Shown here piece after piece: positions 45,185 through 53,208 of a stretch of DNA of 64,000 nt. A program made the translations under genes and the position numbers. The DNA lies in assembly GCA_949948985.1 (NCBI GenBank), contig CATLIG010000003.1:62001-126000 (forward strand). The letters run 5' to 3'. Source of the DNA: an uncultured Clostridia bacterium (GTDB lineage Bacteria > Bacillota > Clostridia > Lachnospirales > CAG-274). The notes beneath the pieces were generated by a model. It made no database searches. It worked only from the letters and a program-made list of their open reading frames with translations, and was not told the origin of the DNA. Numbering within the stretch: position 1 is the stretch's first letter; the number at the start of each line of letters is the position of its first letter.

Positions 45185-46639
45185 TTAATCTTTTATTCCC
45201 ATTTTAGCGGCAAGATATTTCCAATCACCAATAAGCTGATTTATATTTTTTACACAATCTTCTATTTGCAGATTGTTCATACTGATAATAGTGTCAAATG
45301 CAGAAGAAAATTCAGGATTATTCTGATTTAATTTAAACAGTTTAGAGTAAGTATCAAGGGTTTTTATATATAAAGCATTATATCGTCCCTGAAAATCAGA
45401 ATATTTTGGTTTTAATGTTTTACCGTTTGTATCTGCCTCAAGGTCAGAAGCGTTTTTAATAAAATTTTTTAAATATAAAGTAAGATTAAGGTCTGCCTTT
45501 ATAAGCGGTTTTATATCTATTCTTTCGGCGGGACGAAGTGTTTTTTTGCTTATTCCAAGATTGATATAAATTGTTTTTACTTCTTCAAGAATTTCTTTTG
45601 CTTCTTTTTCAGCGGAGGCAAGATTTTCAGAATCAGGCATTAACTTATCAGGGTCGTCTGAAAGGTATTTGTCTTTAAACTTTGTCATTTTTTTGATGTG
45701 CTTGTTATACGGTTTTTCCGATAAAGCGTATTTTTCCTTAAATATATAGGGTTTATCAAGAGTATCGTTGATTTCTCTTACTGTATAATTTTCGATATAT
45801 TTTTCATAAAGGTCTATATCGGACATATAGTCGGCATAATCAGGTATCTTACAGTCGGTTTTTTTTGTAAAGTTCTCAATTTCCGATATTAGAACGTCTA
45901 TTGAATCTTCTGAAAGATTGAAAACTTTTTTAGCTCTTTTCATTTCGCAGGCATTTATACTGCTGTAGTTTATATTTATTTTTCCGAAAGGCGTATCGGA
46001 AGAAGTATCAAAAATTTGGGAAAAATATTCAAAATCTTCCTTGTAATTTTCATATTCCGGTTTTAAAATTTTTGCCAACGACATATAAGAACCTTTATCA
46101 AGGCACATTTTATCGTTTATAGCGTAAATATACAAAGACAGTTTTGTAAGTTTTGCTGACAAAACGGCATCCTCTGTATTTACCGGAGAGTATATAAATA
46201 CAGTCTGGAGTTCGCTGTCCCAGTATACCTCTGAGTTAAAAGCGTGAGAAATGGCTCTTAAAGGTATATAAGTTGTGCCTTCTATAAGAGTGGGAGGAGC
46301 ATCAAGAAAAACATCGGAATCTTCTGATGATTTCATTATATGGTTATCTATTTCAAAAGTTAAATATATATCATCTTTTGAGCAAATAATTGTTTTTGTT
46401 CTTGAATCCCAGTAAACGGCAATATTCATTGAATTTGCTATTTCTCTTAAAGGTACTAAAGTAGTACCGTCTTTTATAATGGGAGCTTTTGTCAAATTCA
46501 AAATATTATCGTCAAGCTCCACAATTATTTTATTATTTGAAACAGAATAAGAATAAGCGAATATATTGATATTTACTGACGATAATATTATTGTGAGTAA
46601 AACAATAGTTATTAAAAGTTTTGTTGAATATTTTATCAT
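45185..46639 (-). CDS. Secreted protein: stalk domain plus long helical region
   Basis: The protein has 484 residues. The signal sequence is within residues 1-29. The stalk domain spans about 33-150 (KAPIIKDGTTLVPLREIANS, then PPTLIEGTTYIPLRAISHAF). The remaining 330 residues are helical and highly charged, ending NQLIGDWKYLAAKMGIKD, a variant of the shared ending. AAGGTGA precedes ATG 46639. It is the first gene of the operon with 43681-45168 and 42534-43667, with seven- to thirteen-base gaps after start correction. The function is unknown. Confidence 0.85.
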   Translation of the reverse strand: MIKYSTKLLITIVLLTIILSSVNINIFAYSYSVSNNKIIVELDDNILNLTKAPIIKDGTTLVPLREIANSMNIAVYWDSRTKTIICSKDDIYLTFEIDNHIMKSSEDSDVFLDAPPTLIEGTTYIPLRAISHAFNSEVYWDSELQTVFIYSPVNTEDAVLSAKLTKLSLYIYAINDKMCLDKGSYMSLAKILKPEYENYKEDFEYFSQIFDTSSDTPFGKININYSSINACEMKRAKKVFNLSEDSIDVLISEIENFTKKTDCKIPDYADYMSDIDLYEKYIENYTVREINDTLDKPYIFKEKYALSEKPYNKHIKKMTKFKDKYLSDDPDKLMPDSENLASAEKEAKEILEEVKTIYINLGISKKTLRPAERIDIKPLIKADLNLTLYLKNFIKNASDLEADTNGKTLKPKYSDFQGRYNALYIKTLDTYSKLFKLNQNNPEFSSAFDTIISMNNLQIEDCVKNINQLIGDWKYLAAKMGIKD

Positions 46640-46696
46640 AAAATCACCTTAAAATTTTTTCAAGAATGTCTTTGATTTTTTGTCAAAAGAGATTTA

Positions 46697-46787
46697 AATA
46701 CAGCGGAACAATAAAGTAATATGGCAGATTTTTATAAAATCTGATATATTTTATTTCTCTTTAAAAAATTTTCAAATTGCCGTTATA
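46697..46787. repeat. Palindromic repeat element, family A copy 10 (degraded)
   Basis: ATACAGCGGAACAATAAAGT is the left arm, ATCTGATATATTTTATTTCT the centre and right arm, and TTCAAATTGCCGTTAT the outer end. It lies between proS and the stalk-domain operon. Confidence 0.5.
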
Positions 46788-46813
46788 CATAGTACTGCTG
46801 AAAAAATGGTTTA

Positions 46814-48247
46814 TTAATATGCTTTTCCCCATACCACCATTTTTTCGGCAGGTTTTCCACAGCATACGCATACATCTGATATATGTTCCTGCTCAAAAGG
46901 CATACACCTTGACGATGCTCCTGTATCTTCTTTTATTTTGTTTTCACATTCCTCATTACCACACCACATAGCTTTTATGAAACCTTGATTTGTTTTAAGG
47001 ACATTTTTAAATTCTTCCATATTTTTAGCTTCCGATGTTTTTGAGTTTCTGTGTTTTGTTGCTTTTTCAAGAAGAGATACTTGAATATTGTCAAGAAGAG
47101 AAAGAACTTCATCCGCGATATCAGAAAGTTTTACAGTTACTTTTTCACCGGTATCACGTCTGGCAAGAACAGCCTGATTATTCTCTATATCACGTGGGCC
47201 AAGTTCTACTCTTATAGGAACACCTTTCATTTCATATTCGCTGAATTTCCATCCCGGAGATTTATCAGAATCGTCAAGACGTACACGGCAGACTTTTGAA
47301 AGCTCTTTCATAATTTCAGACGCTTTTTCAAGGACTCCTTCTTTTTTCTGCATTACAGGAACTATTATCACTTGTATAGGAGCGACTTTTGGAGGAAGAA
47401 CAAGTCCGTTGTTGTCGCTGTGAACCATTATGAGTCCGCCTATAAGACGTGTGGAAACACCCCAAGAGGTTTCGTGAACATACTGAAGTTTATTGTTTTT
47501 ATCCGTATACTGAATATCAAACGCTTTGGCGAAACCGTCGCCGAAATTGTGGGAAGTACCGGACTGAAGAGCCTTTCCGTCATGCATAAGACTTTCTATT
47601 GTATATGTGGATTTAGCGCCGGCAAATTTTTCTTTATCGGTTTTCTTACCTTTTATTACAGGCATAGAAAGAACTTTTTCGCAGAAATCAGCATATTCGT
47701 TAAGCTGTGCTATTGTTTCTTCCTGAGCCTCTTCTGCCGTAGCGTGAACTGTATGACCTTCTTGCCATAAAAACTCAAGACTTCTCAGAAAGGGTCTTGT
47801 GGTTTTTTCCCAGCGCACAACAGAACACCATTGATTATACAATTTCGGCAAGTCACGGTATGAGTGAACTATATTTGAGTAATGTTCACAGAAAAGAGTT
47901 TCTGATGTAGGTCTTACGCAAAGTCTGTCCGTAAGTTTTTCTTCACCGCCGTGAGTAACCCATGCAACTTCCGGCGCAAAACCCTCTACATGGTCTTTTT
48001 CTTTTTGAAGAAGACTTTCAGGTATGAACATCGGCATATATACGTTTTCGTGTCCTGTAGCTTTAAATCGTTCATCAAGCTGTTTTTGAATAAGTTCCCA
48101 TATAGCGTATCCATAAGGACGAAGTATCATACAGCCGCGTACGGAAGAATAATCAATCAAATCAGCTTTTTTTACTATATCTGTGTACCACTGCGCGAAA
48201 TCGTCTTCCATAGATGTTATCGCGGTAACCATTTTTTCTTTTGACAT
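46814..48247 (-). CDS. proS: Prolyl-tRNA synthetase, short (archaeal/eukaryotic-like) type
   Basis: ProRS charges tRNA-Pro with proline. At 477 residues it belongs to the short type that lacks the bacterial editing insertion. Class II motifs are present: motif 2 [20 protein letters not shown] with the preceding RPTSET loop, and motif 3 [14 protein letters not shown]-type sequence downstream. [15 protein letters not shown], typical of the short type, is intact. The C-terminal domain has cysteines (WCGNEECE and CVCCG), a zinc site, and ends in Tyr as in this class. AAAAAAGGAG precedes ATG 48247. Its predicted promoter (48406-48434) is separated from the gene by repeat A11. No T-box leader is recognisable. 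Confidence 0.96.
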   Translation of the reverse strand: MSKEKMVTAITSMEDDFAQWYTDIVKKADLIDYSSVRGCMILRPYGYAIWELIQKQLDERFKATGHENVYMPMFIPESLLQKEKDHVEGFAPEVAWVTHGGEEKLTDRLCVRPTSETLFCEHYSNIVHSYRDLPKLYNQWCSVVRWEKTTRPFLRSLEFLWQEGHTVHATAEEAQEETIAQLNEYADFCEKVLSMPVIKGKKTDKEKFAGAKSTYTIESLMHDGKALQSGTSHNFGDGFAKAFDIQYTDKNNKLQYVHETSWGVSTRLIGGLIMVHSDNNGLVLPPKVAPIQVIIVPVMQKKEGVLEKASEIMKELSKVCRVRLDDSDKSPGWKFSEYEMKGVPIRVELGPRDIENNQAVLARRDTGEKVTVKLSDIADEVLSLLDNIQVSLLEKATKHRNSKTSEAKNMEEFKNVLKTNQGFIKAMWCGNEECENKIKEDTGASSRCMPFEQEHISDVCVCCGKPAEKMVVWGKAY

Positions 48248-48272
48248 AATATATATACTCCTTTTTTAAAAC

Positions 48273-48374
48273 TATAGTAATCCACAAATTTTCAGGGCAA
48301 AACAATAAAGTAATTCCCTGCTATATCAGGTTTATTAAAATCTAGTTGTTCATTCTTTTATTGTTTCGCTGTAA
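48273..48374. repeat. Palindromic repeat element, family A copy 11 in the proS leader
   Basis: A well preserved copy: TATAGTAATCCACAAATT, GCAAAACAATAAAGTAATTC, core ATATCAGGTTTATTAAAATC, right arm TTCTTTTATTGTTTCGCTGT. It lies between the predicted proS promoter and start codon and would form a long hairpin in the mRNA leader. Confidence 0.7.
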
Positions 48375-48405
48375 AGTAATTATTTTTTATAATACAATAC
48401 ACTAT

Positions 48406-48434
48406 ATTTTAACACAGTATTGAAATATATTCAA
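48406..48434 (-). promoter_or_regulatory. Promoter of proS
   Basis: TTGAAT (48429-48434), a 17-bp spacer and TAAAAT (48406-48411) with an extended -10 TG. It predicts a leader of about 150 bases containing element A11. Confidence 0.7.
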
Positions 48435-48499
48435 TAATTTAGGCTTAAAAGATTTAGAGAAAAATAAAAAAAATTTTATACATAAAGTTATGTATAAAG

Positions 48500-48752
48500 T
48501 TATCAACTAAAATAATATAATGAAACAAGCCTTAAAGGCTTATCAACAAAGTTATCCACTTATCCACTGTTAATAAATAATGAATATTTGTTTTTTTTTG
48601 TGAAAAACATTGTTTATAAGTATTATTTTGATAAAAAACACAATATATTGTGTTAATAATAATATAGGAAGGGGATATATAGTTATTTTAAATAAAAAAT
48701 GACAGTTGGAGGGAACAAAGTTATCAACATATGATTGTGAATAAGTTGATAA
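48500..48752. promoter_or_regulatory. Cluster of DnaA-box-like sites around an AT-rich palindrome
   Basis: On the plus strand: TTATCAACT 48500-48508, TTATCAACA 48540-48548, TTATCCACT 48552-48560 and 48560-48568, TTATCAACA 48721-48729. On the minus strand: TTATTCACA 48736-48744 and TTATCAACT 48744-48752. Between the two groups is an AT-rich stretch with the 16-bp palindrome ACACAATATATTGTGT (48638-48653). Only one site matches TTATNCACA exactly. dnaA is not nearby and gene directions do not diverge here, so a titration or regulatory site is more likely than the chromosomal origin. Confidence 0.5.
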
Positions 48753-48788
48753 GTGTATAAAATATTTTTTAAAGAACGAAATAAAAAT

Positions 48789-48952
48789 TATAGTCAATCA
48801 ACTTGAAAATGAGAAAAAGGAAACGATATAAAATTTATTTTCGCAAGGCAGTGGAAGAAGAGCGTAGCCGTAGCCTACGCCGACTGACACTAACAAAACG
48901 AAAAGCATTTTTATCCGCTGAACTTGTTCAATTTTTAAGTTGATTGACTATA
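48789..48952. repeat. Inverted-repeat element, family C copy 2 (longest)
   Basis: The ends TATAGTCAATCAACTTGAAA and TTAAGTTGATTGACTATA are inverted over 164 bp. The interior has an inner palindrome AGCGTAGCCGTAGCCTACGC and the block TTATTTTCGCAAGGCAG shared (reversed) with C1 and C4. There is no coding capacity. Confidence 0.75.
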
Positions 48953-49016
48953 TTAAACAGATGAGTTATGAACAGTTTTATGGTAACAGTCTATAGATTT
49001 TTACGATAAAAAAATT

Positions 49017-49055
49017 AAAAAATCAGCGAAAACAATGTTTTTACGCTGATTTTTT
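49017..49055. terminator. Terminator downstream of the second ftsH
   Basis: AAAAAATCAGCG pairs with CGCTGATTTTTT over a 15-base loop. It is symmetrical and lies about 80 bases beyond the ftsH stop. Confidence 0.85.
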
Positions 49056-49068
49056 ATAAATTTACAAC

Positions 49069-49110
49069 AAACCTGTTCAATAACTTATGTGGAAGATGCT
49101 GAACAGGTTT
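49069..49110. repeat. Miniature family B element (copy 4)
   Basis: AAACCTGTTCAATAACTT and GATGCTGAACAGGTTT are inverted in only 42 bp, a family B copy reduced to its ends. Confidence 0.55.
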
Positions 49111-49136
49111 GCTATATAAAAAAGTTGTTTTATAAA

Positions 49137-51104
49137 TTATATCTCAATATCAATACTTTTTGATGTTTTATCGGAATTAGCGTCTTCAGACGATGTTTTT
49201 TCTTTATCTTCTTTCGGTGTTGTATTAAAGAAAGGATTTTCAGGCTCTTCAACTACCTTATCAGGATCTAAGATATGTCTGAATTCAGCTCCTGTAATTT
49301 TTTCTTTTTCTATAAGAAGTTTGGCTGTTTTGTGAAGAACATCTATATTTTCATTTAATATTTTTATCGCCTCGTTATATGATGATTTTATTATTTTATC
49401 AATTTCATCGTCAATTATTGAGGCAATTTCCTCACCATAATTTCTTGCGTGTCCTATATCTTTTCCAAGAAATACTTCATTATTATCGTCACCGAATTGA
49501 ATAGGGCCGAGTTTTTCACTCATACCATAACGCATTACCATTTTTCTCGCAAGCTCTGAAGCTCTTTGTATATCGTTTGATGCGCCTGTAGTAATATCTT
49601 TTATAATAATTTCCTCCGCGGCTCTTCCACCGAAAAGAGATATAATTTCTTGAGTCATCTGAAGTTTTGAGCGGTAAGCCTTGTCATCTGATGGAAGCGG
49701 CATTGTATATCCACCAGCCATTCCTGTTGGAATTATTGAGATTATATGAACAGGGTCAAGCTCTGATAAAATTTCAAATAAAATAGCGTGACCGGCTTCA
49801 TGATATGCCGTAATTCTTTTTTCCTTGTCACTTATAATGCGGCTTTTCTTTTCTGTACCTATTCCGACTTTTACAAAAGCTTTTCTTAAATCGTCCATAT
49901 CAAGCTCTTTTTTATCAAATCTGGCTGCTAAAAGAGCCGCCTCGTTTAAAAGATTCTCAAGGTCGGCGCCTGTAAATCCGGGAGTTGTCTGCGCTACGAC
50001 TTTCATATCAACGTCAGGACTTATTTTTTTACCTTTAGCGTGAACCTCAAGTATTGCCTCGCGCCCTTTTACATCCGGTGTTCCTACAACAACTCGTCTG
50101 TCAAAACGTCCGGGACGAAGAAGAGCTGGGTCTAATATGTCAGGGCGGTTTGTAGCGGCAAGAACTATTACTCCTTCATTTATGCCAAATCCATCCATTT
50201 CAACCAAAAGCTGGTTTAACGTCTGCTCACGTTCATCGTGTCCTCCGCCAAGACCGGCACCGCGGCGACGTCCTACAGCGTCAATCTCGTCTATAAAAAC
50301 AAGGCACGGAGAACTTTTCTTTGCCTGTTCAAAAAGGTCACGCACTCTTGAGGCTCCGACACCAACGAACATTTCAACAAAATCCGAACCGGAAATGCTG
50401 AAAAAAGGAACACCAGCCTCGCCGGCAACAGCTTTTGCAAGAAGTGTTTTACCTGTACCAGGAGGGCCTACAAGGAGTACACCTTTAGGAATTCTAGCGC
50501 CTATATCAACAAATTTTTTAGGATATTTTAAAAATTCCACTATTTCCTCAAGTTCTGTTTTTTCCTCGTCAAGACCGGCAACTTGCTCAAAAGTTATTTT
50601 ATTTTTACCGGAAATAGCGATTTTAGCTCTGCTTTTTCCAAAGTTCATAACTTTTCCGCCGCCGCCTTGCATTTGCCTTATGATAAATGTAAGAAGAACT
50701 ATTGAAATTATAATGATTATTATGGTAGGAAACAATGAAACAAAGATGCTTGTTTTTGCTGAGTCTGCGAAATTTACTTTTAAATCGTAGGAGGGGTTTT
50801 CTTTTATGACGGTGTCAACAGTCTGAACAAAAGAATTCATATCGCCTATATTTAAAAGTTCTTTTTTATTATTGCTAAAAGTTACCAGTACTTCTCCCTC
50901 GTTGTCACCTTCTGAGTCCTTGCGGATTTCAAGAGCGTAGAGATTAGGGTCTTTTGCCTGAAGCTGTTTTATAAGCTGGTTGTAAAAATAAGGATTGTCG
51001 TTAGGCTGTGATGTATCAAAATTTCTGGATATAAGAATTGCCATTATTATGAATAAGAAAATTATTATATACAATCCAAAGCCTTTTAAATAATTATTTT
51101 TCAA
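49137..51104 (-). CDS. ftsH: ATP-dependent zinc metalloprotease FtsH (second copy)
   Basis: This is the more canonical FtsH of the window, with 655 residues. Membrane segments lie at about 7-24 and 120-140. Walker A GPPGTGKT is near residue 212, followed by pore loop MFVG, Walker [12 protein letters not shown], the second region of homology [17 protein letters not shown], and the zinc motif HEAGH (about residue 434) with [11 protein letters not shown] further on. An acidic, Ser/Lys-rich tail of about 35 residues ends the protein. The start is TTG 51104, seven bases after AGGAGG; no ATG alternative fits. A promoter is predicted at 51147-51175. It stands alone, and its usual partners hpt and tilS are not adjacent. 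Confidence 0.97.
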   Translation of the reverse strand: MKNNYLKGFGLYIIIFLFIIMAILISRNFDTSQPNDNPYFYNQLIKQLQAKDPNLYALEIRKDSEGDNEGEVLVTFSNNKKELLNIGDMNSFVQTVDTVIKENPSYDLKVNFADSAKTSIFVSLFPTIIIIIISIVLLTFIIRQMQGGGGKVMNFGKSRAKIAISGKNKITFEQVAGLDEEKTELEEIVEFLKYPKKFVDIGARIPKGVLLVGPPGTGKTLLAKAVAGEAGVPFFSISGSDFVEMFVGVGASRVRDLFEQAKKSSPCLVFIDEIDAVGRRRGAGLGGGHDEREQTLNQLLVEMDGFGINEGVIVLAATNRPDILDPALLRPGRFDRRVVVGTPDVKGREAILEVHAKGKKISPDVDMKVVAQTTPGFTGADLENLLNEAALLAARFDKKELDMDDLRKAFVKVGIGTEKKSRIISDKEKRITAYHEAGHAILFEILSELDPVHIISIIPTGMAGGYTMPLPSDDKAYRSKLQMTQEIISLFGGRAAEEIIIKDITTGASNDIQRASELARKMVMRYGMSEKLGPIQFGDDNNEVFLGKDIGHARNYGEEIASIIDDEIDKIIKSSYNEAIKILNENIDVLHKTAKLLIEKEKITGAEFRHILDPDKVVEEPENPFFNTTPKEDKEKTSSEDANSDKTSKSIDIEI

Positions 51105-51146
51105 TATATTTCCTCCTTGATTAATATATTTAGTACGTTATTCTCT

Positions 51147-51175
51147 ATAATAACATACAATGGCATTAAATTCAA
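51147..51175 (-). promoter_or_regulatory. Promoter of the second ftsH
   Basis: TTGAAT (51170-51175), a 17-bp spacer and TATTAT (51147-51152) with an extended -10 TG. Confidence 0.7.
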
Positions 51176-51297
51176 TATTAAAGGTAAAAAATAATTTTAA
51201 TATTTTTGTTTTTTTTCGACAGTTGGTATAAGCAGTACTTACAGAAATTCTGTAATAGAGAGGATAGGAAAAAATATTTTATAATATTTTTTTATAT

Positions 51298-51391
51298 TTA
51301 CAGCATTTAAAGACAAAATATTTTTTATCAGACCTGTTCAATAAAGTTCTGAATAAAATATTATTTTCTATTTATATTGAAACTGCTGTAA
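51298..51391. repeat. Element with family A outer ends containing a family B end
   Basis: TTACAGCA at 51298-51305 and TGCTGTAA at 51384-51391 are inverted and match family A outer ends. The interior holds CAGACCTGTTCAATAA (51330-51345), the family B terminal sequence, so it looks like a chimera or nested insertion. Confidence 0.5.
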
Positions 51392-51510
51392 TTCAATTTA
51401 TAAAGTTAAATCAATAAAGCAAATAAGACCGTTATGAAATATAAAATTGGTAATTCGCTGGATTTGTTCTTTTAGTTATTTTAATATTAATGACAAAATG
51501 TCAATAATTT

Positions 51511-51774
51511 TTAATCGGAATTTTTTAACCTGTTTTCCTTTGTGAGTTCTTCCATACTTATACCAAATAATTTTGAAAATGTTTTTAACTCAATATCAGT
51601 AACAAATCTTTTGCCTGCCTCAATTCTCTGTATGGCATTTTTGTCTATATCCAAACCATAAATTTGCAGTCTTTCAGCAAGTATTCTTTGAGAAATTTTC
51701 AGACGGCATCTTAAAATGGCTATATTTTCACCACATATATTATTTTTACCGTCTGAAGATTTGTTTATGAACAT
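51511..51774 (-). CDS. Small XRE-family helix-turn-helix regulator
   Basis: The protein has 87 residues. The helix-turn-helix occupies about residues 17-75: IAILRCRLKISQRILAERLQ, then DIDKNAIQRIEAGKRFVTDI, then LKTFSKLFGISMEEL, the normal Cro/C1 layout. It has no extra domain. AGGAGGAAA precedes ATG 51774. An 8-bp inverted repeat (51786-51812) overlaps its ribosome site and may be its own operator. The target genes are unknown; the divergent small membrane protein at 52464 is one candidate. Confidence 0.88.
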   Translation of the reverse strand: MFINKSSDGKNNICGENIAILRCRLKISQRILAERLQIYGLDIDKNAIQRIEAGKRFVTDIELKTFSKLFGISMEELTKENRLKNSD

Positions 51775-51785
51775 AATTTTCCTCC

Positions 51786-51812
51786 TTGTAAATCTATTAA
51801 AGCAATTTACAA
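51786..51812. promoter_or_regulatory. Candidate operator at the XRE gene start
   Basis: TTGTAAAT and ATTTACAA are perfect inverted arms separated by 11 bases, positioned just upstream of the start codon of the XRE gene. Autoregulation is inferred from position only. Confidence 0.4.
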
Positions 51813-51907
51813 AATTATTATTTTGCTATAGAAACGCTGATTTATGACAATATATAAAATTAAAATAATAAACAGCAAAACACTTCTAAAATAATCATAT
51901 TACAAAT

Positions 51908-52007
51908 TATAGCGAAACAATAAAATAATGGACAATTAACCATAATAAACTTTATATATCAAAGAATTTTTTTATTGTTTTGTACTGAAAATTTTGGAAT
52001 TGCTGTA
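51908..52007. repeat. Palindromic repeat element, family A copy 12
   Basis: TATAGCGAAACAATAAAATA, a diverged centre, TTTTTTTATTGTTTTGTACT, and the outer end TGGAATTGCTGTA. One of the copies that shows both the inner and outer right ends. Confidence 0.65.
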
Positions 52008-52045
52008 CTGAAAAAATTTTACTGATTTACAAATTATGTATATGT

Positions 52046-52122
52046 TATAGTCAATCAACTTGAAAATGAGAAAAAGGATTTTTAGCCGCCGAACTTACTT
52101 ATTTTTAAGTTGATTGACTATA
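52046..52122. repeat. Inverted-repeat element, family C copy 3 (short)
   Basis: The ends TATAGTCAATCAACTTGAAA and TTAAGTTGATTGACTATA are 77 bp apart. The left 30 bases are identical to C2, so this is an internally deleted copy. Confidence 0.75.
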
Positions 52123-52260
52123 TATTTAAATAATGATATTTTGCCGATAACAGCGATAGCAATGTTAAGTCTTCAGGTTGAAGAACTGGTCTTTCGCTGT
52201 AGGGTAAATTAATCAGCATTCATTTATAGTATTGCCTTAATTTTTTTTGACATTCAAAGC

Positions 52261-52289
52261 TTGCCATAATATCTATTTTGTGCTATAAT
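52261..52289 (+). promoter_or_regulatory. Promoter of the small membrane protein gene
   Basis: TTGCCA (52261-52266), a 17-bp spacer and TATAAT (52284-52289) with an extended -10 TG. The predicted leader is about 170 bases and contains a run of seven G near 52400. Confidence 0.7.
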
Positions 52290-52463
52290 AAATTAAAAAT
52301 GACATTCACTAAATGTTATTTTTAAGGAAATTTTAAGATGATAGAGTTATAATAGTTTTATCAAAATATCACAAACAGATATTTAATGTTTTAAAATGAG
52401 GGGGGGTGTTGTTTTTTCTACTATTATTTGTTTTGTGAATTTTTTACAGAGGAGGGTTTTCAT

Positions 52464-52721
52464 ATGAAAGAATTGCATTATATGAAAGTTATATTTTTTT
52501 TGGGAGCGTTGTTGTTATGTATAACTTATTTATCTGTGAGATATATAAAATATTATTACTCTAAAAGAAATGACGCTGATTTTGATAAAAGGACATTAGG
52601 AGAAATTGGAGTTATTACTTGTATATTTTTTATTGGTGCCATAATGTGTTTTTGCAGTATAGATATTGGTAAAGTTTTAAGTAGTATTTTTAGTATTGAA
52701 AGGCAAATAAGCATTTTTTAG
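52464..52721 (+). CDS. Small membrane protein of unknown function
   Basis: The protein has 85 residues. Two membrane helices (about 8-26 and 47-66) are separated by a basic loop with YYSKRNDADFDKRTLGE. AGAGGAGGG lies before ATG 52464. It is the only plus-strand gene in the right part of the window and is isolated between repeats. No family was recognised; expression is supported by a good promoter and ribosome site. Confidence 0.65.
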   Translation: MKELHYMKVIFFLGALLLCITYLSVRYIKYYYSKRNDADFDKRTLGEIGVITCIFFIGAIMCFCSIDIGKVLSSIFSIERQISIF

Positions 52722-52849
52722 CAAATAATTGACTTTATAAATTTTGTAGAAGTTTGCAGAGTTTTCAAGGCATAATAATGAGATAATTTTTTAACAGATT
52801 TATTTTAAAATTACGCAATTACAGCATTCCATAGTTTTATGGGTATTTA

Positions 52850-53009
52850 ATAGACTTGTTCTAAACTATCGTAGTATTGCCTGACAAAATTTTTTTTCAT
52901 ACTTTCACTGTTTTTTTGAAAGATTTGAAAAATTACTGTAAAAATCATATCTTATCTGACAAAAAAATTCTTGTTAATTGTGGTTGCCTATTTTATCGAA
53001 CAGGTCTAA
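52850..53009. repeat. Inverted-repeat element, family B copy 5
   Basis: It starts ATAGACTTGTTCTAAAC and ends ATCGAACAGGTCTAAT. The interior shares TTGCCTGACAAAATTTTTTT, TTTTTTTGAAAGATTTGAAA and CTTATCTGACAAAAAAATTC blocks with B3. Confidence 0.65.
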
Positions 53010-53057
53010 TTAAATAAAGCGGAAGGCTGATTTTCAGCTTTCCGCTTTATTTAATTA
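53007..53057. repeat. Long perfect-type hairpin between two family B copies
   Basis: The 24-base arms run outward from a TTT loop (53031-53033) and pair fully apart from one G-T position. The right arm contains TTTCCGCTTTATTTAATTA. It joins the right end of B5 to the left end of B6. Confidence 0.75.
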
Positions 53058-53134
53058 GACCTGTTTAATAATCTGAGTATAATTATTGATGAATTTGTAA
53101 AGCTATGTTACGGCAGTTTAGAACAGGTTACTAT
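53055..53134. repeat. Inverted-repeat element, family B copy 6 (short)
   Basis: The ends TTAGACCTGTTTAATAATC and GTTTAGAACAGGTTACTA are inverted over about 80 bp; the interior is diverged. Confidence 0.55.
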
Positions 53135-53162
53135 ATAAGTTTTAGAATAGGATAACATAAAT

Positions 53163-53200
53163 TAAAAGAGGAGAGAATTAAAAAAAATAATCTCTCCTCT
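53163..53200 (-). terminator. Terminator of the chemoreceptor gene
   Basis: AGAGGAGAGA and TCTCTCCTCT form a perfect stem, followed on the minus strand by TTTTAATT. Confidence 0.8.
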
Positions 53201-53208
53201 ATAAGATA

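Noticed and set aside
48248-48480. T-box riboswitch for proS
   Set aside because: The leader lacks a recognisable T-box sequence and specifier loop; most of it is family A repeat.
48500-48752. Chromosomal replication origin
   Set aside because: dnaA, dnaN, rpmH and gyrase genes are absent, and genes on both sides run leftwards instead of diverging, so the DnaA-like sites alone do not make it oriC.
48570-48797. 75-codon minus-strand reading frame upstream of proS
   Set aside because: It has no ribosome site, overlaps the DnaA-like cluster and encodes a low-complexity Ile/Phe/Tyr string typical of translated AT-rich DNA.
2545-52007. CRISPR array or attenuator interpretation of the family A repeats
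   Set aside because: The copies are dispersed singly between unrelated genes, not in an array with spacers, and most lack a T-run on either strand.
52396-52467. Upstream 23-codon frame overlapping the small membrane protein start
   Set aside because: It ends in an ATGA overlap, but it has no ribosome site and its first codons are a G-run, so a leader peptide is not supported.
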